Translations under genes and position numbers: made by a program
From: Candidatus Bipolaricaulis sibiricus
GTDB taxonomy: Bacteria; Bipolaricaulota; Bipolaricaulia; Bipolaricaulales; Bipolaricaulaceae
Reading direction: 5' to 3'
NCBI GenBank assembly: GCA_004102645.1
Contig: CP034928.1
Span: 682,001-746,000 of the forward strand
DNA length: 64,000 bases
Shown: positions 8,415 to 17,859 of the stretch, piece by piece
Numbering within the stretch: the first letter of the stretch is position 1
Layout of the letters: each line of letters opens with the position of its first letter
The notes under the pieces: model-generated
The model's database searches: none
What the model saw: only the letters and a program-made list of their open reading frames with translations
What the model was told of the DNA's origin: nothing

Positions 8415-9621
8415 GGTGTTCCTCCTTGAAGGGGATGCGAACCTCCCCATACTGGCCATCGTATCCGGGACGGATCGTGAGGTCCCCGGCCCGCACCTGG
8501 GCGATGGCCTGGGTGACGGCGGGCGATGTCGCCTCGGCGAGGTCGTCGAGCGGGAGGTCGAGGAGGATCGCCAGCTCGCTTCCGAAGCGCTCGACAAGCC
8601 GGTCGTACTCACCCCGGACCGCTTTTGACCCGGGCCCTGCGCCCAGAACCTGGCCCAGGACCTCCGCGAGCGGGACGAGGGATCGATGGGGGATCGCCCG
8701 TTCGGGGCCCATCCCCACAGGGCGATCGGCGAGGTCCTCCACGCGGTGGAGGACCCCCACCGTGACTGGCCGGCCGCAGACCGGGCACAGGCCGCGGCAG
8801 GCGGCGGTCTCCGCGGGGGAAAGGCCAACGCCACACGCTCGATGCCCGTCGTAGTAGTACTTGCCTTGCTGTGGGAAGACCTCGATCGTTCCCAGGAATC
8901 GGCGTGGGTCGCGGTCCCGCAGGGCGGCCACGAGCGCGGGGTAGGAGACCTCGGGGAGATCGAACACGCACGCCTCGCGGCCGAGGCGGGACGGGGAGTG
9001 GGCGTCGGAGAACGAGACGAGGGCCAGGGAGTCGAGCGCCGACACGCGCCGGTTCATCGGCGGATCGGAGGAGAGCCCGGTCTCGATCGCGAACACGTGC
9101 GGGGCGGCCTTCCCAAGAGCCTCCTCCAGCGACTGGAACCCTGACTGGGAACCGAAGACCGAGTACCAAGGGGTCCAGACGTGGGCCGGGATGACCGCAG
9201 CCTCGGGTGCGGCGCCGAGGACGGCCTCCACCAGGGCCTCGCCACGAATTCCGAGGATCGGCCGGCCATCCGCCTCGACGTTTCCGACTCGCCCCAGCTC
9301 GCGGCTGACCTTGTTCGCCGCCTGCGCGTCTGGGGCGAGGAGGAGGAAGTGGGCGCGCCGCGTCCGGCCGTCGTGGGACCAGATCGCGGCGACCTCAGCT
9401 GTGTACAGAAACCAGACCCCATCGTACGCATACAGCCCGCCGTCCACGGGGACGAGGCGCGCTGCAAGCTCCGCCGACCAGTCAGGATGCGTGAAGTCGC
9501 CCGTCCCGAGAAGGCGGACGCCCTTTCTCCTTGCCCCGTGGGCCATGCCCGGGAGGTCCATGTCCGGGCTCGTGGCCCGCGCGCAGCGGGAGTGGACGTG
9601 CAGGTCGGCCGTGAACTGCAT
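8395..9621 (-). CDS. EndoQ-like PHP-domain endonuclease
   Basis: A 408-residue protein starting with the PHP metal motif FTADLHVHSRCARATSPDM. Further metal-site blocks are GTGDFTHPDW, VIPAHVWTPWYSVFGSQSGF and SFSDAHSPSRLGREAC. A zinc-finger region (GHRACGVGLSPAE ... GLCPVCGRPV) follows, then a C-terminal helical segment. This order, PHP then four-Cys zinc finger, matches archaeal endonuclease Q, which nicks DNA 5' of deaminated bases (U, hypoxanthine, xanthine) and AP sites. Bacterial relatives exist but are sparse; some are annotated as helicase-associated PHP proteins. Activity is inferred from family only. Confidence 0.78.
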   Translation of the reverse strand: MQFTADLHVHSRCARATSPDMDLPGMAHGARRKGVRLLGTGDFTHPDWSAELAARLVPVDGGLYAYDGVWFLYTAEVAAIWSHDGRTRRAHFLLLAPDAQAANKVSRELGRVGNVEADGRPILGIRGEALVEAVLGAAPEAAVIPAHVWTPWYSVFGSQSGFQSLEEALGKAAPHVFAIETGLSSDPPMNRRVSALDSLALVSFSDAHSPSRLGREACVFDLPEVSYPALVAALRDRDPRRFLGTIEVFPQQGKYYYDGHRACGVGLSPAETAACRGLCPVCGRPVTVGVLHRVEDLADRPVGMGPERAIPHRSLVPLAEVLGQVLGAGPGSKAVRGEYDRLVERFGSELAILLDLPLDDLAEATSPAVTQAIAQVRAGDLTIRPGYDGQYGEVRIPFKEEHREPAFS

Positions 9622-9633
9622 CGGGCCGGTCCC

Positions 9634-10803
9634 CTACGGCCCCTTCGCCGCGGCGAGCAGGGCCTCGGCCTGATCGGTCTTCTCCCACGTGAGGTCCAGA
9701 TCGAGCCGCCCGAAGTGGCCGTAGCAGGCCAGGGGCTCGTAGATCGGCCGTCGGAGGTCGAGGAGGTCGATGATCGCCGCCGGCCGGAAGTCGAACACCC
9801 GTCGCACCGCGCGGTCCAGGGCAGTCGGGGGCACCTGAGGGTCGCGTGCGGTGACGCTCAACGCCAGCGGATGAGCTCTTCCGATCGCGTAGGCGACCTG
9901 CACTTCGCACGCCGTGGCCAGTCCTGCGGCGACCACGTTCAGGGCTGCGTAGCGGGCCATGTACCAACCCGAGCGGTCGGCCTTCGTCGGGTCCTTGCCG
10001 GAGAAGGCTCCTCCACCGTGCGAGCCGTACCCGCCGTACGTGTCGACGATGATCTTCCGGCCCGTCATCCCCGTGTCCGAGGCCGGTCCACCGACGACGA
10101 ACCGCCCGGACGTGTTCACGAGCACCTGGGTCCGCTCGTCCAGCCACCCGTCGAGCACGGGTTCGACGACGAGCCGACGCAGATCGGTTCTCATATCGTC
10201 GAGGGACGCCTCGGGCGCGTGTTGGGCGGCGAGGAGCACGGTGTGGGCGCGGATCGGGCGGTCGCCTTCGTACTCCACGGTGACCTGGGTCTTCCCGTCG
10301 GGGCGGAGGTAGAGGAGGGAGCCGTCCTTGCGAACCTCGGCCAGCTTTCGAGCGAGCTTGTGGGCCAGCGTGATCGGGAGGGGCATTCGCTCCGGAGTCT
10401 CCGTCGTGGCGTACCCGAACATGATCCCTTGGTCCCCCGCCCCGATCCGGTCGTAGGGGTCGTCTGCCTCGGTGCGCAGAACGGCGTGGGCGATGTCGGG
10501 AGACTGCTGGCGGAGCAGCGTGGCCACGGCGCACGAGTCGAACGCAAGGCCGTACTCGGGCTTGATGTACCCGACGTCGCGGACGACGCGCCGGGCGAGG
10601 GTCGCAGCGTCGATCTGGGCGGTCGAGGCGATCTCGCCGCCGATGACGACCAGGCTCCCCGTGATCAGCGTCTCGCACGCGACCCGGCCCTGGGGGTCTT
10701 GGGCGAGGACGGCGTCGAGCACGGCATCGGAGATGCGATCTGCCAACTTGTCGGGATGCCCCTCAGTGACCGACTCGGCGGTGATCAGCCTGTTCATGTC
10801 CAT
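9634..10803 (-). CDS. metK: S-adenosylmethionine synthase
   Basis: Makes SAM from ATP and methionine; 389 residues, the usual bacterial length. Recognised from ITAESVTEGHPDKLADRISD at the N-terminus, AGDQGIMFGYATTETPE (the substrate loop hexapeptide region), GGPASDTGMTGRKIIVDTYG and GGGAFSGKDPTKADRS, all signature segments of the bacterial enzyme. I chose the ATG at 10803 (MDMNRL) because AGGAGG lies five bases upstream; a second ATG two codons later is possible. No SAM riboswitch was recognised in the 140 bp spacer to the divergent ndk. Confidence 0.97.
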   Translation of the reverse strand: MDMNRLITAESVTEGHPDKLADRISDAVLDAVLAQDPQGRVACETLITGSLVVIGGEIASTAQIDAATLARRVVRDVGYIKPEYGLAFDSCAVATLLRQQSPDIAHAVLRTEADDPYDRIGAGDQGIMFGYATTETPERMPLPITLAHKLARKLAEVRKDGSLLYLRPDGKTQVTVEYEGDRPIRAHTVLLAAQHAPEASLDDMRTDLRRLVVEPVLDGWLDERTQVLVNTSGRFVVGGPASDTGMTGRKIIVDTYGGYGSHGGGAFSGKDPTKADRSGWYMARYAALNVVAAGLATACEVQVAYAIGRAHPLALSVTARDPQVPPTALDRAVRRVFDFRPAAIIDLLDLRRPIYEPLACYGHFGRLDLDLTWEKTDQAEALLAAAKGP

Positions 10804-10898
10804 CCTGTCCTCCTGATCCGTAGCGTGCGCGATCAAGCGTACTCGGACGATCCGGGTCTGGCCAGGGTTGGTTCCCGGCGGGCGCGCCGCGGGTGAAG

Positions 10899-10904
10899 TA
10901 AACT
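10899..10904 (+). promoter_or_regulatory. -10 box of the ndk-valS operon
   Basis: TAAACT 41 nt upstream of ndk resembles the -10 boxes elsewhere in the window; no convincing -35 hexamer is at 16-18 nt. Confidence 0.35.
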
Positions 10905-10944
10905 CCCGAACCGGGTGTGCGACGCGCAATTCCCAGGAGGGACG

Positions 10945-11394
10945 ATGGAACGGACGCTTGTGTTGTTCAAACCGGATGCGCTCCAGCGGCGGCTGGTCGG
11001 AAGGATCCTCGCCCGGATCGAGGCGAAGGGTCTGAAGATCGTGGGCATGAAGCTTCTCCAGGTCTCTCGCGATCTCGCCGAGCGCCACTACGCGGAACAC
11101 GTGGGGAAGCCGTTCTACGAGGAGCTCGTCTCGTTCATCACCTCAGCCCCGGTGATCGCCCTCGTCGTCGAGGGCCCGCGGGCGATCGAGGCCGTCCGGG
11201 GGCTGATGGGCAAGACGAACCCGTTCGACGCCGCGCCGGGCACGATCCGCGGCGACTTCGGCCTTTCCGTGGGGATGAACCTCGTCCACGGCTCGGACTC
11301 CCCGACCTCGGCCGCGCGCGAGATCCCGCTCTTCTTCTCGTCCCACGAGATTCTCACCTACCCCATGGCCGATGCGGCCTGGCTCGGAGGCTAG
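10945..11394 (+). CDS. ndk: Nucleoside diphosphate kinase
   Basis: Transfers the gamma phosphate of ATP to NDPs through a phosphohistidine. 149 residues. [36 protein letters not shown] and the active-site [16 protein letters not shown] with the catalytic histidine are standard. The start is the ATG after CCCAGGAGGGACG; a longer in-frame extension lacks a ribosome site. First gene of a plus-strand run, with valS starting one base beyond its stop. Confidence 0.97.
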   Translation: MERTLVLFKPDALQRRLVGRILARIEAKGLKIVGMKLLQVSRDLAERHYAEHVGKPFYEELVSFITSAPVIALVVEGPRAIEAVRGLMGKTNPFDAAPGTIRGDFGLSVGMNLVHGSDSPTSAAREIPLFFSSHEILTYPMADAAWLGG

Positions 11395-11395
11395 G

Positions 11396-14023
11396 ATGCT
11401 CCCGCCTCGCTACGACCCCACGGAGGTGGAGCCGCGGATCCTCACCCGGTGGGAGCAGGCCGACCTGTGGCGATGTGACCCGCGCAGCGGCAAGCCGCCC
11501 TACTCGATCGTGATTCCGCCCCCGAACATCACGGGGCGGCTTCACCTCGGCCACAACCTCGTCTACACGCTTCAGGACCTCCTCATCCGCTACAAGCGCA
11601 TGGCGGGGTTCGAGGCGTGCTGGTTCCCTGGGACGGACCATGCGGGCATCGCGACCCAGAACGTGGTCGAGAAGGCCCTCGCCCGGGAGGGAACCACCCG
11701 GCAGGCCCTCGGTCGGGAGGGCTTCGAGCGGCGGGTCTGGGAGTGGAAGGAGCGCTACGGGAACGAGATCGTCGACCAGTTGAAGATTCTCGGGTGCTCG
11801 TGTGACTGGTCCCGACAGCGGTTCACCCTCGACGCGGGGCTGTCGCGGGCGGTGGTCCTGGCGTTCGTCCGCCTCCACGGGGAGGGCCTCATCTACCGTG
11901 GGGACTACATGATCCAGTGGTGCCCCCGCTGTGGGACGGCTCTCTCTGATATCGAGGTCGAGCACGCCGAGCTGGACGGGCACCTCTACCACATCCGCTA
12001 CCCGCTCGAGGGCGGGGGCTACGTCACAGTGGCCACGACCCGGCCGGAGACGATGCTGGGCGACACGGGCGTCGCCGTGAACCCGCGAGACGAGCGATAC
12101 TCCCATCTGATCGGCAAGACCGCGGTTCTGCCCCTCCTCGGGCGGAGGCTTCCCATCGTGGGGGCCGACGAGGTTGATCCGCAGTTCGGAACCGGTGTCC
12201 TCAAGATCACGCCCGGGCACGACCCCGTGGACCGAGAGATCGGGAAGCGCCACGGCCTTCCGGCGATCGACATCCTCAACCCCAACGGGACGATCAACGA
12301 CCACGGTGGCCCGTTTGCTGGACTGGATCGGTTCGCGGCGCGGGAGGAGATCCTCCACAGGCTGAAGGCGGACGGGCTCTTGGAGAAGGCTGTTCCCTAC
12401 CGCCACGCAGTTGGCCACTGCCAGCGCTGTCAGACGCGGGTTGAGCCCAAGATCTCCACCCAGTGGTTCGTTCGGATGAAGCCCCTCGCCGAGCCGGCGA
12501 TCGATGCGGTGCGGGCGGGCCGGATCCGGTTCGTCCCCGAGCGTTGGGCGAAGGTGTACTTCGACTGGCTCGAGGGAATCCGCGACTGGTGCATCTCCCG
12601 TCAGCTGTGGTGGGGGCACCGAATCCCAGCCTGGTACGGCCCGGACGGGGAGGCGTTCATCGCCCGCGACGAGGCCGAGGCGCGGGTCCTGGCGAGCAGA
12701 CACTACGGGCGTGCGGTTCCACTGCGCCAGGACGAGGACGTCCTCGACACGTGGTTCTCGTCGGCGTTGTGGCCGTTCTCGGTCATGGGCTGGCCGGAGG
12801 AGACGGTCGAACTCCGGACGTTCTACCCGACGTCGGTCCTCGTGACCGCGTTCGACATCCTGTTCTTCTGGGTCGCGCGAATGGTGATGATGGGCCTCCA
12901 CTTCATGAACGAGGTCCCGTTCCGCGATGTGCTCATCACCCCGTTCATCGTCGACGAGCACGGTCAGAAGATGAGCCGCTCCCGGGGGAACATGATCGAT
13001 GCGCTCGAGGTGAAGGAGACCCACGGGATGGACGCGCTGCGGTTCACGATGGCGGGGAGCTCGACGAAGGGCCGGGACATGAGCTTCTCGATGCGCCAGG
13101 TCGACGAGGCGCGCAACTTCCAGAACAAGCTGTGGAACATGGCACGGTTCATCCTGACGAACACGGAAGACCTCCCGCCCGAGGCGGTGCTCGACGGGCG
13201 GACCCTCGCTCCGGAGGATCGTTGGCTCCGCTCCCGGCTGAGCCGGGTCGTGGACAAGGTCCGGACCGAGCTCGACCGGTACAACTTCCACCTCGCCACC
13301 GACGCTCTGTACCACTTCGTCTGGCACGAGCTGTGCGACTGGTACGTCGAGCTCGCGAAGCTGCGGCTTCAGGGGGAGGACGCCGAGGCGCGGACGACCT
13401 GCCAGCTTGTCCTCCGTGAGGCCCTGGAGATCGTGGTGCGGCTGCTACACCCAATCATGCCGTTCCTCACCGAGGAGCTGTGGGGCCACATGGGCGGCAC
13501 CGGAATGCTCGCCCGTGCGGACTTCCCGCGGTCCCGCCCAGAGTGGAACGACCCCGAGGCGGAACGCCAGCTCGACCGGTTGATGCAGCTCGTGCGCGAG
13601 GTCCGGGCGGTGCGCGCTGAGGTTGGGGTCCCCGCCGGAACGGAGGTCGATCTGGTTCTCGTGTCGGGGGCGGGCGCGGAGGACTTGGCTACCCTGTTCG
13701 CCCCGGCGGTTCGGCGACTGGCCCGCGCAGCGACGGTCCGCTACACGCCCGGTGCGCCGCCCCCGGCCGGCGCGGCCCGCGGCGTGGCCGGCGAGGTCGC
13801 GTTCTTCCTCCCGGTTGGCGACCTCGTTGACTGGGGAGCCGTTCGCGAGCGGGTACGGCGCGACCTGGAGAAGACGACGGCCGAGCTTGACAGGCTCGAG
13901 GGGCGGCTGGCGAACCCGCAGTTCCGGGGGAAGGCCGCTCCGGAGGTCGTGGCGAAGGCCGAGGCGGAGGCGGCGGAGCTACGGGCGCGGCGGGCCCGGC
14001 TCGAGCGGTACCTTGAGGACTGA
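11396..14023 (+). CDS. valS: Valyl-tRNA synthetase
   Basis: Class I aminoacyl-tRNA synthetase with valine editing; 875 residues, normal length. HIGH motif in PPPNITGRLHLGHNL, the editing-domain TTRPETMLGDTGVAV segment, GRDMSF after the KMSKS-equivalent KMSRSRGNMID, anticodon-binding domain, and a C-terminal arginine/glutamate-rich coiled coil (last ~70 residues) typical of ValRS. Start ATG follows the ndk stop by one base; the alternative start eight codons earlier lies inside ndk. Confidence 0.98.
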   Translation: MLPPRYDPTEVEPRILTRWEQADLWRCDPRSGKPPYSIVIPPPNITGRLHLGHNLVYTLQDLLIRYKRMAGFEACWFPGTDHAGIATQNVVEKALAREGTTRQALGREGFERRVWEWKERYGNEIVDQLKILGCSCDWSRQRFTLDAGLSRAVVLAFVRLHGEGLIYRGDYMIQWCPRCGTALSDIEVEHAELDGHLYHIRYPLEGGGYVTVATTRPETMLGDTGVAVNPRDERYSHLIGKTAVLPLLGRRLPIVGADEVDPQFGTGVLKITPGHDPVDREIGKRHGLPAIDILNPNGTINDHGGPFAGLDRFAAREEILHRLKADGLLEKAVPYRHAVGHCQRCQTRVEPKISTQWFVRMKPLAEPAIDAVRAGRIRFVPERWAKVYFDWLEGIRDWCISRQLWWGHRIPAWYGPDGEAFIARDEAEARVLASRHYGRAVPLRQDEDVLDTWFSSALWPFSVMGWPEETVELRTFYPTSVLVTAFDILFFWVARMVMMGLHFMNEVPFRDVLITPFIVDEHGQKMSRSRGNMIDALEVKETHGMDALRFTMAGSSTKGRDMSFSMRQVDEARNFQNKLWNMARFILTNTEDLPPEAVLDGRTLAPEDRWLRSRLSRVVDKVRTELDRYNFHLATDALYHFVWHELCDWYVELAKLRLQGEDAEARTTCQLVLREALEIVVRLLHPIMPFLTEELWGHMGGTGMLARADFPRSRPEWNDPEAERQLDRLMQLVREVRAVRAEVGVPAGTEVDLVLVSGAGAEDLATLFAPAVRRLARAATVRYTPGAPPPAGAARGVAGEVAFFLPVGDLVDWGAVRERVRRDLEKTTAELDRLEGRLANPQFRGKAAPEVVAKAEAEAAELRARRARLERYLED

Positions 14024-14085
14024 GCGTGGGCCAGTTTGGCGTCCCCACGTCCTGCGCGGATGATGGAACGGCGATGGGAGGGTCT

Positions 14086-14829
14086 ATGACGGTGGTTGAC
14101 GAGCTGGCGAAGGTGCGGGTGCGGCCGCTGCCTCGCCACGTGGCCCTGATCATGGACGGGAACGGTCGGTGGGCCCAGGCGCGGGGACTCCCGCGGCTCG
14201 AGGGCCACCGCCAAGGGGTGAGGGCCGCTGAGCGGCTGGTGCGGTTCGTTGCTGCGGAGCGCCTCGTGCCCTGCTTGAGCCTGTTCGCGTTCTCCACCGA
14301 GAACTGGAACCGGCCGCGCGACGAGATCGAGAACCTGTTCGCCCTGCTTGAGCGTTTCGTTCACGAGCGGGAACGGGAGTTCGTCGAGCAAGGGGTGCGG
14401 CTGGAGGTCCTCGGTGCGACCGAAGCGCTCCCCCCCTCCCTGGCGCGGGCGATCCGGGACGTCGAGGAGCACACCCGCGAAGGGAAGGTCCTTCACCTGG
14501 TGGTGGGGATCAACTTTGGTGGACGGTGGAGTGTTGTCGAAGGTGCGCGGCGCGCGGCGGCGCTCGCCCGCGAGGGGAAGCTCGACCCGGGCGCGCTCGA
14601 CGAGGCCTCGTTCGCGCGGCTCCTTCCCACCGCGGGGTTTGCAGACCCTGATCTCATCGTCCGGACCGGGGAGGAGAAGCGCATCTCCAACTTCTACCTC
14701 TGGGAGGCGGCCTACGCTGAGCTCTACTTCACCCCGACCCTGTGGCCGGACTTCGACGAGGTGGCGCTACTCGACGCGCTCCGCGACTACCAGGGCCGAC
14801 GACGACGGTTCGGGAGGGTGGAGACGTGA
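14086..14829 (+). CDS. uppS: Undecaprenyl diphosphate synthase
   Basis: Cis-prenyltransferase making the C55 lipid carrier for peptidoglycan. 247 residues. HVALIMDGNGRWAQARGLPR contains the catalytic Asp and diphosphate-binding Arg; FAFSTENWNRPRDEIENL, the catalytic-region VVGINFGGRWSVVEGARR (usual motif NYGGR), and PDLIVRTGEEKRISNFYLWE complete the family pattern. Two ATG choices exist; the one at 14086 has GGGAGGG at suitable distance. Overlaps cdsA by four bases. Confidence 0.96.
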   Translation: MTVVDELAKVRVRPLPRHVALIMDGNGRWAQARGLPRLEGHRQGVRAAERLVRFVAAERLVPCLSLFAFSTENWNRPRDEIENLFALLERFVHEREREFVEQGVRLEVLGATEALPPSLARAIRDVEEHTREGKVLHLVVGINFGGRWSVVEGARRAAALAREGKLDPGALDEASFARLLPTAGFADPDLIVRTGEEKRISNFYLWEAAYAELYFTPTLWPDFDEVALLDALRDYQGRRRRFGRVET

Positions 14830-15644
14830 GCTCGCTCGCCCGGCGCCTCCTCACGGCGGCGGTCGCCATCCCGCTTGTCCTCGTCCTGTTCTGGGTGTTC
14901 GACCGGTACCGGGTGGACTGGGGGGTGTGCCTGTTCCTGTCGGTGGTGACGATGAAGGCGGGGTGGGAGTACCTGCACCTCGTGGGAAAGCTTGGGATCC
15001 CTCTACCGCGGGAGCTGTTCATGTTCGCGATTCCCGCGTACCTGATGCTTCTCGTCCCGTGGGGGGGGCAGTACGCGTTCGTCCTCGCGGCAGGGGTGAT
15101 CTACCTCATTGTGTTCTACAGCTTCTCCCGCCGGGGAGCGCGGGAGGGGTACTTCGCCTCGCTCGCGGGGACCTTCGGGTTCCTCTACCTTCCCGTCACG
15201 ATCAGCTTCGTGTACCTCCTCCACAAGGCGGGGTTCCCGTACATCGCCCACTTCTTGCTCATCGTGTGGGGGTACGACTCCGGTGCGTACTTCGTGGGAA
15301 GCCTGATCGGTCGGCACCAACTCCTTCCCCGGATCTCGTTGGCCAAGACGTGGGAGGGGGTAGCGGGGGGGCTAGTCGTGGCCACGGTTGCGGCGGCGCT
15401 CCTTCCGGCGTTTCGGGATGACCTTCTCCGCTGGGCGCCCCACATCGTGACCCTCGGCGTGTCCGTGGGGGCGCTCTGCCAGCTGGGGGACCTGTTCGAG
15501 TCCCTCCTCAAGCGGGCAGCGGGGGTGAAGGACACGGGCCGGCTTCTCCCCGGGCACGGGGGGATGCTCGACCGGATCGACGGGCTGCTTGCGGCGGCGC
15601 CGTTCTACTTCTTCTACCTGCGGTACATTCTGAACCTGATCTAA
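14826..15644 (+). CDS. cdsA: Phosphatidate cytidylyltransferase
   Basis: Polytopic membrane enzyme making CDP-diacylglycerol. About 272 residues with seven to eight hydrophobic helices and the C-terminal signature region KDTGRLLPGHGGMLDRIDGL. GTG start in a GTGA overlap with uppS, the common uppS-cdsA arrangement. The stop codon overlaps that of the convergent thiamine-binding gene (TAA/TAG sharing 15641-15644), leaving no room for a separate terminator between them. Confidence 0.94.
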   Translation: MSSLARRLLTAAVAIPLVLVLFWVFDRYRVDWGVCLFLSVVTMKAGWEYLHLVGKLGIPLPRELFMFAIPAYLMLLVPWGGQYAFVLAAGVIYLIVFYSFSRRGAREGYFASLAGTFGFLYLPVTISFVYLLHKAGFPYIAHFLLIVWGYDSGAYFVGSLIGRHQLLPRISLAKTWEGVAGGLVVATVAAALLPAFRDDLLRWAPHIVTLGVSVGALCQLGDLFESLLKRAAGVKDTGRLLPGHGGMLDRIDGLLAAAPFYFFYLRYILNLI

Positions 15645-15937
15645 CCCTTGAGCTTCTCCTCCACAGAGCGAACCTTCGCCGTGAGGCGGCCCCCTGGGCC
15701 CTCGCGGTCGTCGATCTTGATGAGGGTCGACACGCGGCGGTTGTCGGCCCGCACCGCCATGTGGCAAGCACGGACCACGGACAGAACCTCATCCCATTCC
15801 CCCTCGACAACCGTCCCCATGGGGGTGAGGACGTGGGGAAGCCCGCTCGCCCGGACGATTCGCTCGCACCGTGCGACGTAGGCAGAAACGGACTCCCCGG
15901 CGCCGATCGGGGTGATCGAGAACTCGCAGACGATCAT
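15641..15937 (-). CDS. MTH1187/YkoF-type thiamine-binding protein
   Basis: Small 98-residue ferredoxin-like fold protein (former DUF77). MIVCEFSITPIGAGESVSAY, LTPMGTVVEGEWDEVLSVV and the KIDDREG segment match this family, whose members bind thiamine or its pyrimidine. Start ATG overlaps the TldD stop by four bases (ATGA), so it is the second gene of a tldD operon. Longer upstream frame is a shadow of tldD. A link to thiamine uptake or salvage is inferred from the family only. Confidence 0.88.
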   Translation of the reverse strand: MIVCEFSITPIGAGESVSAYVARCERIVRASGLPHVLTPMGTVVEGEWDEVLSVVRACHMAVRADNRRVSTLIKIDDREGPGGRLTAKVRSVEEKLKG

Positions 15938-17379
15938 CCTGCCCCCCGCACCTGGACCCGGGCGAACTTGGCCGGGGCGACACCATGGCCGACCTGCATG
16001 ACCTGGCTTGGCTCGCCCTTGCCGCAGTTCGGGACGCCCCACATGTGCCACTCTGCGGGGCCAGCGATTGCCACGCACGATCCCCAGAACTGGGGGGTGA
16101 TCCCGGTGTAGAGCGGGTTCTTCAGGATGCGCGTCCGGCGTCCGTTCTCGATCTCCCAGGCGATCTCCGTCCCGAACTGGAAGTTCACCCGTCGGTCGTC
16201 GATCGACCACGACTTGTTCGTCGCGAACAGGATCCCGTGTTTCGTGTCCCGGACAAGGTCCTCGAGCGTCCCCTCGTTGGGGAGGAGGTTGATGTTCGTC
16301 ATCCGCACGAGGGGGATCCGGGCCCAGCTCGATGCCCGGGCTGCCCCGCTGCTCCTCCGAATCCCGACGGCACGGGCTGTGTCCCGGGACGAGAGGTAAC
16401 CCGTGAACAGACCGTTCTTCACGAGATCTACCCGCTGGGCAGGCACTCCTTCGTCGTCGTACCCGAACGTCCCGAGCCCACCGGGGACCGTGGCGTCGGC
16501 GACGATGTTCACGATTTCGGACCCGTAGCGGAACGTGCCCCTCTTGTCGGGGGTGAGGAAGCTCCCCCCCGCGTAGGACAGCTCGGTCCCCAGGACCCGG
16601 TCGAGCTCGGTGGGGTGGCCCACCGACTCGTGGACCTGCAGGGCCAGCTGCGACCCCTCGAGGAGGATGTCGAAGGTGCCCGTGGGGCAGACCGGGGCAG
16701 TGAGGAGCGCCACGGCCTCCTCACCGATCTGCGTGGCATGATCGAGGAGATGTAGCCCCTCGATGAACTCGTAGCCAGCGCTCGCGTAGTCCCCCCCGAA
16801 CGAGCAGGGGTACGACCGGCGCTGGAACTCGCCTGCAGCTGCCGCGTACGCCTCGATGCCCGCTCCGCAGCTGGTCAACGTCTGGCGGATGAGACTCCCG
16901 GCGGTGCTCCCGAACACCTTGTCGACCCGCCACGAGGCGATCGCTCCCTTGGCCATCGCCACCCCGGGGACAGCGAGGATCCGGTCGGCGCAGGAGAAGA
17001 GAAGATCGAGTTTCTCCTCGAGCGAGACCGCGAACGGATCGCGCCCGACGGGGCTCACAAACGTGGCCTGGTGGGCGGGTTCAGGGGCGAGCTCGACCTT
17101 CTTTCGCTGTACGGTGGCCGTGGCCCGGGCGATGGCGAGCGCCGATCGGGCGGCGCGCGCGATGCCGGCCTTGGTCGTCTCCGCCGTCGCCGCGAAGCCC
17201 CACGCCCCATGCTGGAGGACCCGGATACCCACCCCGCGGGACTCGCGGCGCGCGAGGCCGTCCACCTCGCGGTTCTTGATGCTCACGTTCTCCTCGGTAC
17301 GGAGCTCGGCCCTCACCTCGCCGTAGTCCACACCCAGTGCCTGAAGCGCGTTCAACCCTTCTGTGACCAGCTCTTCCAT
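15934..17379 (-). CDS. TldD/PmbA family metallopeptidase, TldD-type
   Basis: About 481 residues. HESVGHPTELDRVLG is the TldD zinc motif (HExxxH with a downstream acidic ligand); the N-terminal AELRTEENVSIKNREVDGL and C-terminal VQVRGAG segments also fit. TldD works with catalytically inert TldE in E. coli to trim microcin precursors and unfolded peptides; no tldE is in this window, so the protein may act alone or with a distant partner. Start ATG (MEELV) was preferred over an upstream GTG/ATG because the family starts here, though its ribosome site is weak. Confidence 0.9.
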   Translation of the reverse strand: MEELVTEGLNALQALGVDYGEVRAELRTEENVSIKNREVDGLARRESRGVGIRVLQHGAWGFAATAETTKAGIARAARSALAIARATATVQRKKVELAPEPAHQATFVSPVGRDPFAVSLEEKLDLLFSCADRILAVPGVAMAKGAIASWRVDKVFGSTAGSLIRQTLTSCGAGIEAYAAAAGEFQRRSYPCSFGGDYASAGYEFIEGLHLLDHATQIGEEAVALLTAPVCPTGTFDILLEGSQLALQVHESVGHPTELDRVLGTELSYAGGSFLTPDKRGTFRYGSEIVNIVADATVPGGLGTFGYDDEGVPAQRVDLVKNGLFTGYLSSRDTARAVGIRRSSGAARASSWARIPLVRMTNINLLPNEGTLEDLVRDTKHGILFATNKSWSIDDRRVNFQFGTEIAWEIENGRRTRILKNPLYTGITPQFWGSCVAIAGPAEWHMWGVPNCGKGEPSQVMQVGHGVAPAKFARVQVRGAG

Positions 17380-17527
17380 CGCGTTTCCCCCTTCCAGACC
17401 CAGCGCCCATCCTGCGGCGATCGTGCCATCCCTTCGTGAGACCACCGTTTCTGGGGTGCGCGTTCCTCCGCGATCTCCGCCCCCTGTGATGCGATGAGGT
17501 GGCGAGGATCGTCTTGCGGGGACGGTG

Positions 17528-17749
17528 TCAGGCCGCCTCGACCGCGGTGACCTCCGGCACTTCCTTCTTCAGCATCCGCTCGATCGTGTTCGCCAGGGTC
17601 ATCGCGGCCATCGGGCAGCCATGGCACGCCCCGACGAGCCTCACCCGCACCACGCCATCCTCCGTGACCTCAACGAGCTCCACGTCGCCTCCGTCGGCCT
17701 GGAGGTACGTTCGGATTCCCTCCAAGGCGTCGCGTACCTTGTCTTCCAT
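17528..17749 (-). CDS. NifU-like C-terminal domain protein
   Basis: A 73-residue stand-alone Nfu domain that carries or transfers Fe-S clusters. MEDKVRDALEGIRTYLQADG, then GDVELVEV and the cluster-binding Cys-x2-Cys in ACHGCPMAAMTLANTIERML are diagnostic. ATG preceded by AAGGAGG. Isolated from any isc/suf genes here. Followed in its direction by a 148 bp gap before tldD. Confidence 0.93.
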   Translation of the reverse strand: MEDKVRDALEGIRTYLQADGGDVELVEVTEDGVVRVRLVGACHGCPMAAMTLANTIERMLKKEVPEVTAVEAA

Positions 17750-17859
17750 CGGATCAGCCTCCTTGTGCTTCGTCGTCAAGGATACCCGGTGGGGGCTGTC
17801 CTGTCGGCAGCGCTGTCCGTACACTCAGCTCAGGCCCTTGTGCGCAGGAAGGAGTGGGG

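Noticed and set aside
10804-10944. SAM riboswitch or T-box upstream of metK/ndk/valS
   Set aside because: No GNTG/GGUGG-type elements or long conserved pairing were found in this short spacer.
11354-13327. 657-codon minus-strand frame opposite valS
   Set aside because: Antisense shadow with reverse-complement codon bias of a housekeeping gene.
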